From: Nelumbo lutea
Taxonomy: Eukaryota; Streptophyta; Magnoliopsida; Proteales; Nelumbonaceae
DNA length: 64,000 nt
Assembly (NCBI GenBank): GCA_022828595.1
Contig: JAKGHH010000002.1
Span: 40,704,222-40,768,221, forward strand
Direction of reading: 5' to 3'
Position 1 is the first letter of the stretch. Each line of letters begins with the position of its first letter. The position numbers and the translations under genes were made by a program. The notes under the pieces are model-generated. The model did no database searches. It was not told the DNA's origin and was given only the letters and a program-made list of their open reading frames with translations. Positions 56,742 through 64,000 of the stretch are shown piece by piece.

Positions 56742-57464
56742 ATGATGATGGAGAACTCAGCCACCGCTATGGCTCCTTTTCTTCTTCAGAATTTGGTAAC
56801 CTCTATATTCATATTTGCTGACAAATCCCTTCTCAATTTATCAGAAGGATATAAGCTTCTCTAATTCATTCGCTACCTTCTTATCCAACTTCTCTTATTT
56901 TTTCTTCGTTTCCTACCTTTTATCCTCCCTTCTTTAATTACCAAATCGGTGACTGACTTTCCTCTCAAACCCCACCACGTTAAGCAGAAAATCCTGACCC
57001 AAGGAGACTCCGGTATCGCTCGAGCACTCTCTCAGATTTTGTCCATCGTCAACTATATCCCAGTCAGCTCCTGCAAATATGAAATGGTTCGAAACTTAGC
57101 TGAAAATCTCATCGACGAGAATCTCCGGGAAGGATGCAAGTCACTGAGAAAGGTCAACCAATCGATTCTATCGGTGGCGTTCGCCAAGACTCTTTGCCAA
57201 ATTGAAGGGGCGATGTCAGAGCAAGAGAGAGAGCAGACCGCTGAAAATGGATTTAACCTAATCTGTGACCGCCAAATCTTCAAATCTGAACAAAAAAACT
57301 CCAAAAATGAGAGGCTTTATAGGGTTCGATTGGAAACTAATGAAAACCCCCCTATGCAAAACCCTTGTTTGCATTTGGAAAAAAATTGGATGACTCCGAT
57401 TGGAATTTTCACAAACTTTACCGGTCGCGGCCTTTTCCTCTTTGGTGCTATAGATGCTCATTAA
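56742..57464 (+). pseudogene. Captured plant gene fragment inside the Pack-MULE (family of unknown function)
   Basis: ATG at 56742 opens 40 codons (MMMENSATAMAPFLLQNLVT...EGYKLL). A single TAA follows at 56862-56864, then 199 further codons in the same frame to the stop at 57464. The product would have a hydrophobic N-terminal segment (YLLIQLLLFFLRFLPFILPS), then GDSGIARALSQILSIVN, KYEMVRNLAENLIDENL and VNQSILSVAFAKTLCQIEGA. It resembles a plant-specific family that I recall only as uncharacterised, in which the DSG(I)xRALSQxLSIVN segment is conserved. The part after about 57240 no longer looks like that family. No introns are visible. Either a broken captured gene or, less likely, a shortened one. 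Confidence 0.65.
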
Positions 57465-58329
57465 ACCAAGACTGCCATCGTCAGCCCCAGAAGGAGATTT
57501 CTAAAGGATCAAAAGAAAGAGTTGGGAAAAAGAATCCAACTTCCAAGACTACCAACTCAAAATACTCACCAACAACTTGTAATCAAGTTGACGAAGTGCT
57601 AGAATTCTGAGGCAACACCGACAACTGAGGTGTCGCAGCCTTTTGATCTGAACACTTTCCATGTTTTATGTGAATTTGAGAGCCTGCTTTCTTTTTTTAT
57701 CTTTGGAGAATGGGGATTTACCAAGTGATGTGGGTGTTATCCCTAGCTGTTCGATTAACATGTTGCTTTTCTCTTTCCCTTTCTTTTTCCTCTCCTCCTT
57801 CACGAGCCCCCATCGTCTTTTCACAACACTGACGCGCAACATGAATCTCCAGCAACTGGCTAAGATGGATTGAGTTCAAGAACAATACTAGAGAAAACTA
57901 AACAAGAAGAAACCATTATCAGAAAGGCTCTCATTGCATACAAATTGTACATTAAATACATTGATTGTTTCATCTTTTTATGCCAAGGGTGTAGAACTAA
58001 TATGCTACAGGTATCCAAATTACAATGAGCAAGGTCATGATTTGGAGTTGGGTTTTGGACAAGGCGGTCGTGTGGAAGACGACTGGCTTTGGCAGCTTGA
58101 CATGGCTTACTTTCTACGGCTGAACACTAGAAGTGTTCTAAGCTTAGGAATATTGCCGCCACTACAACAGGGTTTCTTACGGGAAGAGGAAAGGGGCTGC
58201 TGGTGGCGATCTAACCAGACCGGCAGATAGGAGAGAGAGAAGTAGGGAGAGGACTAAATCCAATACGAAAAAGAGGGGGAGGGAGGTGGAGTGTAAATTT
58301 GGGTTTTAAATATATAATGAATTTTGACA
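57465..58329. other. Pack-MULE interior, 3' part
   Basis: No recognised coding. A segment near 58120-58225 (gaacactagaagtgttctaa, gaggaaaggggctgctggtgg) is a diverged direct copy of 56548-56640. Short ORFs at 57661 and 57934 carry no motif. Confidence 0.5.
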
Positions 58330-58469
58330 GAATATTAACGAAATTTAATGGTAAGGGTAGAGTTTGTCAATTATCAGAAACAGTAGGAATAACGTTAGTT
58401 AATTTCCAATCAGTAAGGGTACATTTAGTCAATTAACTATACTATAAGAATAGTTTAAGAAATTTACCC
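58330..58469. repeat. Right terminal inverted repeat of the Pack-MULE-like element
   Basis: Reverse complement opens GGGTAAATTTCTTAAACTA and follows the left arm through GTTAATTGACTAAATG and TTCTGATAATTGAC. Confidence 0.82.
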
Positions 58470-59270
58470 TAAAATAAATTTCCTTCATCTTCCTTTTCTT
58501 CTTTAAAATTTGCTTGTTGATTATTTTTCAATATACAATCTTTTGTAGATGCCCAAACTTTTTACAATAATAACATTGTGGTTTTTCTTGAAATCAACCA
58601 TTTTTGTCAACATGGCTCTTTCTTTTGCAAATAGAACACCGTTGTGATGACCCTTCATCACTAGATTTTCTATCAAAATTACCTTTGTCTCCTCTTTCTC
58701 CAGCATATTTACCACCTATATAAAACTTTCATTTTCCATGTTCATGAGTTGATGATGTCCTATCATGACTTATGGAACTAACATTGTGATGGGATTGTAA
58801 TGCATTTTCTATTGATTTTTTGGTGTGACATGCCAATCTTTGCTCATATGATTTTAGTGATGTCAACAATTCATGAACAGTTAATTTAGTGAGATCCTTT
58901 GTTTCTTTAATGATAACCACAATATGATCAAATTTCTTAGGCAAACTAATTAAAATCTCCTCAACAATCATCTTATCATCAAATTTCTCACCATATGCTT
59001 CCATCTAATTTATCAACTCTATAAATCTACTGAAATAATCATTTACATTGCACACATATTACTATTAGTCTATTACAAGGCCACATCCTCCAACTACGCT
59101 TGTACAAAAAGCTAGCCACATATTGATCAACCATGGCAATCTTTCCATCAAATATATAACAAGGATTAGATCAATCATGATATAAACTTGTAGTTGGGTT
59201 GCAGTTTGTGAGAGGAGATTCCTTGTTGTTGTCTTTGTTCCTCTTCCTTCGGTCGAATATCTGAAACTTC

Positions 59271-59723
59271 CTAGTTTTGAATCCTTGGTGTTATTTGTGA
59301 ATCATTTACATTGTTTGTCATTTCAACACCTTCAGCTTCACTTATTGGATGAACTCTAGACTCAGTTCTTCTGAAAGTATGAGAGCTGAGATCCTTCTGG
59401 TCAAAATGTTTTCCCATTGAGAGAATTTTTTTCCAAGTTGATTTAGGGGTACTAGTATTTGGTACTTGCCATTGTTCATAAAGAAATCCAACTAGGAATA
59501 GTATAAGTGAACAAATCGAGGCAAGTCCTGTGATGAGGAAGAGTCCCCAAAAGCTCCTGAGGCTGAGACTTGCTGAATTTGAAGAGACCTCTGTGCTTTG
59601 GTCCTGACATTTGGTTTGGTACTGAAACCATTTTCTCTCAATTGTTTCCATTTCATCACCCTCAGTCAGGTTCAAAATTGCTCTTGAAATATATGGCACC
59701 AGAGGAGAGCCGGCTGGGAAGGC
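59271..59723 (-). pseudogene. GLR2.x: GLR-B last exon: M4 and tail
   Basis: After ACAG it reads AFPAGSPLVPYISRAILNLT, M4 (SFWGLFLITGLASICSLILF) and a hydrophilic tail ending ITPRIQN, stop TAG at 59273-59271. Clearly a paralogue of GLR-A exon 5 but diverged. Confidence 0.9.
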
Positions 59724-60150
59724 CTGTAAGAGATATAAGAAAAGTACTTGCTAATTCAGAATTCAGAGAAGAATTGATATGTGATATAGCTTCTTTATCT
59801 AAACAGAGATTGATGAAAATAAAAATCAATCATTTATTGCCACTGACCAACCTAATTACCTAACAGAGAGCTAAATCAAAATTTGATATTGGAATCAAAT
59901 CTACTGTCTCTAAGCCATCATTTAGAGGAAAAAAAAAAGAAGAAATTCTTTAGGTTTTGTAGTTTGAATTAACCACATTATTGGCTTTTATAATATCTAC
60001 AATGACCTCAAGAATGAACAATATGGTGTCCCTTTATTTTTCTATTGTATTGTTTTTTGGTAATAATTTTACTAACACATGACATTATTGTTTAAGAAAA
60101 AGAGTATAAAATCTACTTAATTAACATAATTGAAAGATAGAACAACTTAC

Positions 60151-60560
60151 AAAACCAAATCCATCAGTCTTGTATGTTGGCCCAACCATGATATATTTAG
60201 AACAATACTTGGCAAGAAAAAGCTTGATGTAGGGTATCTCATCGATTATTGCAGCAACTCCACCATTCTGAGTTCCATTAGATAAGGCCTCGTGATACTC
60301 TTCAGGAGTGCTATAAGCCCTGAGTTTGTCTTCATCCAAATTCAACCTTTTTATTAGGAGCCCTTTGACAAAGGAATCCTTCTGGTATCCCACATAGAAC
60401 CCATTCTTTCTGAGTTCATTAATATCGGTTAGTGTTGGTTTTAACTGTTGTACCGTCAACATAGACGTTAAGCTTGCGGTATAACTTTGTGTTAGGATGA
60501 GCACCACAAACACCCATATAATCAGCACAAACCTTGGCAAGTTGTTAACTATTTTCTCTC
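60151..60560 (-). pseudogene. GLR2.x: GLR-B exon: M3 and lobe S2
   Basis: After GTTGCAG it reads (R)EKIVNNLPRFVLIIWVFVVL, LTQSYTASLTSMLTVQQLKP and IPYIKLFLAKYCSKYIMVGP to TDGFGF; donor GTAAGT at 60150. SYTASLTSMLTVQ is the family M3 signature. Confidence 0.9.
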
Positions 60561-60859
60561 CTGCAACCATCAAGACAATTCAATTAATTAATTTATTTAT
60601 AATCAATATAGGAAAAGAATGAATTCTTCTTTTGTTATCTAGGCTGCAATTGCACTCCAGTTCGATTTTGCAGGTATCTGGTAAGAATGCACTTTTGTAC
60701 TAAAACAAAAGTTTTGGCTTTACCACTGTTTTAGCATTCCAAATAGGAGAAATGATTAAATGAACAATTATGCATTTACATCAGTTCATTTCTTTTGCAC
60801 TCATACAAAATGCAGCTAATGACTGAATGAAATTAAAATGAGAGCTTGGGATCATTTAC

Positions 60860-60901
60860 TATGTGCAAACACAAGCGTTGAGAAGGAGAACCAAAAAAGC
60901 A
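60860..60901 (-). pseudogene. GLR2.x: GLR-B pore-loop exon remnant
   Basis: Reads FWFSFSTLVFAH and the first base of the next Arg codon before GTAAAT. Upstream sequence is unrelated. The remnant preserves the eight bases that GLR-A has lost. Confidence 0.82.
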
Positions 60902-61224
60902 GATAGAAGAGTGAAGGATTTGGGTATTATTTCTATATCTTCTTTCCTTTCTTGCCGCCTTCTTTCCTTTTTCCCTTTTTTGCGCAGCCTCTTTTCATTT
61001 CTCTTTCTTTTACCTTTTTCTTTATGTAAAGTGTTTTGTTTTTGATAAGTAAAGACAATACCATTAACAAATCGACAGAAGAAACAGAGTCTATTCTAAA
61101 TGTATAAAGCAATGTTGTCCACATCACTATGTCTCTCTTTGCTCCAAACCCCTTCTTAATTTCCATTTTTTTGAAGTTTTCATTTTTAATTCCATGTAAT
61201 TACTCATTAAACCAATAAGAAAAC

Positions 61225-61290
<66 letters not shown>

Positions 61291-63700
61291 TAAAGTATAA
61301 ACATGCCAAGTCATGGCTAAAGCTTTATCCCTTACCCCAACGGAGAACTCTCAATCCCTCTTCACTTTAATCTTCCTTAGTCCCTCATGAAGCCACTTCA
61401 TCACTCCCTTCTCCCTCTCTCATTTTGACATCTCAACATGCTTGGCCCATCCCTCCTTCCTCTATGTTTATCCCTTTGGACATCCCATCCTAAAACTATT
61501 CTTAAAATCTCTCTCTATCAAAATCTAATATAATCTATAATTACCAAAATCAAATATATTCCTAAAATCTAAACTATCTCCTACTTTCTCCTCAATTATC
61601 TATAATTCCTATTTATCTCCTAAATTATATATACATATATATATATATATACATAAGTCCTAATCATCTTCTAAATTATCTCCAATTCCTATGTAGTAAC
61701 TTTAAAATAAATAAAATTTAAATAATGAAAATTTTTTTAATTATTTTACATTTTATTTAAATATTTAAATAATGAAATATTTAGTATAACTAAAATTTAA
61801 ATAGTTTAAATAACAAAATTATGTAATAAATAAAAAATTTATTAAAATAAGAAAATCGTTATAATAGATTTCATAATATTTAAATTTAAAATAATTTTAT
61901 ATTTAAAAATCCATAAATAAGTAATATTAAAATAACTAAATAATGATTTTATTTAAATAAATATATAATAAATAAATAAATTATGAAATTAATATTTTAA
62001 ATATAAAAAAATTAATAACTAATTTTAAATATTTTAATTATTATTTTATCAAAAACACAAAAATAAGTATATTAGATTTCATAATATTTGACAATAAGAA
62101 TATAAAATCTAAATAATTTAATTTTTATAATATTATTGAAATAATGAAAAATAGATTAAATAATTTAGAGGTATTGAAGCTTTCAAATAACAAAAATGGG
62201 TAATAACTTTCAAAAAATGTTTTTAATAGATTTTAAAAATATAATACTAATTTCAATTATTAATGTATTATTAATAAAAACATTATTTCACTTCTTTTAA
62301 TTAGTAATTCTAGAAAATAACTTTATGAAAATTGATATTTGTTAATAATAATTTTAATATCTTAATCTATATTTATTATATATTTATATACTAAAATTTA
62401 TATTTATTGAATATTAAACTATTGTTATTTATTAAAGATTAAACTATTAATTTAACTATCACGGGTTGGTTCGATTCAGTTGTAGGTTGTTTGGCCAACT
62501 AAATTCACCTGACTAGGTCGGAGAGTTGGTCACTTGAAACCAACCAATCATTAGTGAAAACTAACTAATTTGGGTTATATTGGTTTGGGTCAATTTTCAG
62601 TTTGGTTGGTTGGTTCAAATGATTTAAACTTAAAAAAATTAAATCTAAAAGTTACAATGGTATTATTAAAAATAAAATAAAATTTAACTTTACAATATAA
62701 AATATTTTAAACTAAGGAATATGGGAATTTTCCCATTATTGTATATTAGAAATGGCCAAACCGAAATTGATCCAACCTAGTTAGGTTGGGATTGTTGAAT
62801 CAAAACCCTTTAGAAATATTAGAAAACTGACCAACTCAAGTCGAGTTGGGTCGTGTTGGTCAGTTTCACCAGTTTGATGAACAATATAGCTAAATTTAAT
62901 TATTGTTTTTTTTTTGTATTGTAAAAAATTATTAAAACTAGTATGTAAAATATAACTAATTATTAATTATTTAAAAGGTTAAAATATTGAACAATCGTCT
63001 ACTCTTGTGTGTTTTTATTGTTTAGCTTTTGCTTAACAAAGCCCGTACAACACACAAGTCCTTTCTAGGCACAACTTTAGTGGGTTTGGTCGGGTTGATG
63101 GTCAATCCAATCCTAAGTCTCAAACCTCAAGCTCAAGCTTGGTCCAATTCAAGGTTAAGCTTGAGGTTTCCAACCTAGGGCCAACTCAACCTTAACAAAG
63201 CATCCCAGGCTTTGGGATTCTACAACCTGGTTTTTTTTTGTTTGAAGGATGGGTTTTGGGATTCTACAACCTGTACATTATGGTTAGGGTACGTTATTAG
63301 GCTAAACTTGACCCCCTCAACTTACATATTGATAGTTTATGTGTTCTTTAAAATCTTAATCAAATAATTGGAAATTTTGTTGTTTATTTATGTTATTTTA
63401 CTTATTTATTGCTTTTATATAACAAGAAACAATAGGAAATTAGATGCATATTTTAAACCCAACCTACTCCTACCCTTGAATTCGGGGAGGGTTTTTCATT
63501 TTCATGTGTGGGGAGGGTTTGGATTCTCAAAATCCAACCCGCTTGGCGGGTAGAGTTTGGAATTAATAAAACCCTCTCCGAACCCACTTTGTTGCCATCC
63601 ATGCTTGGGGTAGGCTTGGGCTTGGTCATATTGAGCTTTGTAGCTCAATTTCCAAATAGAAAAGGTTCATAAGTTTTTTGGATATGTCTACTATAGAGGT
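60902..63700. other. AT-rich stretch, no gene recognised
   Basis: 61700-62450 is over 80 percent A+T by eye with no ORF. 62460-62890 holds ggttggttcg/gaccaactc phrases that look like a degraded MITE in both orientations. 63040-63260 and 63470-63620 hold further ggtttggg/caacctaggg repeats. No GLR-B upstream exons found. Confidence 0.55.
61228..61289. repeat. (AT)n microsatellite, about 62 bp
   Basis: Uninterrupted AT run, the longest microsatellite in the window. The Ile/Tyr-repeat ORF predicted across it is an artefact. Confidence 0.97.
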
Positions 63701-63711
63701 CGTTCTAGTGT

Positions 63712-64000
63712 TGGCACCCGAACTGAGTTGGATAGAATTGATTCTGAGTTATCTACAGATAGGAGCTCTACCCTCAGATTGGCTATAGGCAAAAAGGATA
63801 CAAAGGAGGTCAGCTCGACACAAAGTCATCAGAGACCAGCTATACCAAAAGTCATTTACCTAGACCTACCCCAGGTGTCTTAGATCTTTTGAGGCCGAAC
63901 ATGTTCTCTAGGATATTCATGGAGGAATGTGTGGGGCACACATAGGAAGTAGGTCGCTAGCACAAAATCTCTACGGCAAGGATATTACTGGCCTACAATG
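63712..64000 (+). pseudogene. Second Gypsy integrase fragment, runs off the right edge
   Basis: One frame reads PELSWIELILSYLQIGALPS, KRIQRRSARHKVIRDQLYQK, YPRCLRSFEAEHVL and IHGGMCGAHIGSRSLAQNLY with three in-frame stops. It follows the same order as the zinc-binding N-terminus of the integrase at 46.55-46.8 kb, so a second, older Tat-type element lies here. After the last stop the His/Cys zinc region begins and is cut by the window edge. Confidence 0.82.

Larger units (their letters stand above)
56293..58469. mobile_element. Pack-MULE-like element carrying a gene fragment, nested in Copia
   Basis: 2177 bp. Long terminal inverted repeats of roughly 100-130 bp open GGGTAAATTTCTTAAACTA at the left and identically, as reverse complement, at the right; both arms continue with AATTGACTAAxTGTACCCTTA and TTCTGATAATTGAC. 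The flanks taaaactaa (56284-56292) and taaaataaa (58470-58478) are a 9-bp target duplication with two mismatches, the length expected of Mutator-like elements. No transposase. Removing the element and one flank copy makes the Copia gag-to-protease frame continuous, which independently confirms the boundaries. Confidence 0.85.
53046..59055 (-). mobile_element. Copia relic, minus strand, interrupted by two DNA transposons
   Basis: From right to left: gag (MEAYGEKFDDKMIVEEILIS, LTKLTVHELLTSLKSYEQRL at 59004-58729), knuckle remnants (58715-58521), the protease motif WFLESGGSNHITG near 56240, integrase remnants (56.1-55.0 kb), then RT (KNKTWELVDGLNDKEVISVK, WIYKVKHNSNGFVQRNKTRL, LGIEIYQDNDMAY at 54.18-53.3 kb). 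LTRs, RNase H and the first part of gag are missing. Stops and frameshifts throughout. The protease DSG is ESG. Confidence 0.85.
59271..60901 (-). pseudogene. GLR2.x: GLR-B: 5'-truncated glutamate receptor-like gene
   Basis: A second plant GLR in the same orientation as GLR-A. Three pieces remain: about 60901-60860 (LLFWFSFSTLVFAH, pore loop, intact here), 60560-60151 (M3 and S2) and 59723-59271 (end of S2, M4, tail). Phases are correct: the pore exon ends with one base of an Arg codon and the next exon supplies GA. Homology stops abruptly at about 60900, inside the pore exon. M1, S1, the amino-terminal domain and the signal peptide are missing between there and 64 kb. It cannot make a channel. 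The C-terminal exons have no internal stop. Confidence 0.88.

Noticed and set aside
56949..57464. The 171-codon ORF as an independent intact gene
   Set aside because: Its start is an internal GTG codon. The in-frame sequence upstream clearly belongs to the same protein and is cut by a TAA, and the whole lies between MULE inverted repeats.
59059..59270. Possible promoter or UTR of GLR-B
   Set aside because: It is downstream of the GLR-B stop codon. Only AT-rich sequence with no recognisable signal is present.
61127..61309. Tyr/Ile-repeat ORF
   Set aside because: Translation of the (AT)n microsatellite.
1..64000. tRNA, rRNA, snoRNA, CRISPR, endogenous pararetrovirus or organelle-derived segments
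   Set aside because: Looked for tRNA box pairs and palindromic arms, regular spacer arrays, movement/coat protein motifs and plastid genes; found only the SINE's tRNA-like box and the retroelement signals already listed.

Overview
The window is nuclear DNA of a flowering plant. The evidence is a set of plant-type spliced genes (an eIF2B epsilon gene, two clade-2-like glutamate receptor-like loci and the last exon of a chloroplast rhomboid-like gene), an AU-type SINE, and plant Copia, Tat-type Gypsy, LINE, MULE, hAT and Helitron-like repeats. The sequence is AT-rich and contains no bacterial, organellar or viral gene set. I cannot name the species; a eudicot or magnoliid with long, repeat-filled introns fits.

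Region 1 (1 to about 28.25 kb, minus strand) is one gene. It encodes the epsilon subunit of translation initiation factor eIF2B and runs off the left edge. Eight short exons (27941-27813, 25358-25128, 21632-21318, 19509-19402, 14036-13847, 12545-12283, 6488-6356, 1199-1120) encode 483 codons in one continuous frame. Everything between them is intron crowded with retroelements: a degenerate L1 LINE with an internal 220-bp tandem duplication, an RTE-like LINE tail, further LINE tails, two Copia pieces in opposite orientation, a SINE with a perfect 19-bp target-site duplication, and a dispersed repeat with GCGC-rich ends. Intron 1 has a GC donor.

Region 2 (about 28.3 to 35.3 kb) is intergenic. 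It holds a candidate non-autonomous Helitron (28650-29777), a decayed L1 LINE on the minus strand with nested MITEs, a MULE-type MITE and a hAT-type MITE.

Region 3 (35.3 to 41.1 kb, minus strand) holds GLR-A, four exons of a glutamate receptor-like channel. It has an 8-bp deletion in the pore exon that shifts the frame, and no visible first exon. Beyond it lie an orphan last exon of a plastid rhomboid-like protein (RBL10/11 type) and a Copia gag-protease relic.

Region 4 (41875-50883) is a structurally complete Tat-type Ty3/Gypsy retrotransposon. It has 1036-bp LTRs, a GGTAT target-site duplication, a primer binding site, a polypurine tract and an antisense ORF between pol and the 3' LTR. Its coding frames are broken and most of RNase H is deleted.

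Region 5 (about 53 to 59 kb) is a Copia relic on the minus strand. Two DNA transposons interrupt it: a hAT-type MITE with a perfect 8-bp TSD and a 2177-bp Pack-MULE-like element carrying a fragment of a plant gene. Immediately beyond is GLR-B (59.27-60.9 kb), a 5'-truncated second GLR copy. The right end is AT-rich and closes with a decayed Gypsy integrase fragment that runs off the window.

Only the eIF2B epsilon gene looks intact over the part visible here. No RNA gene, CRISPR array or prokaryote-style operon is seen.
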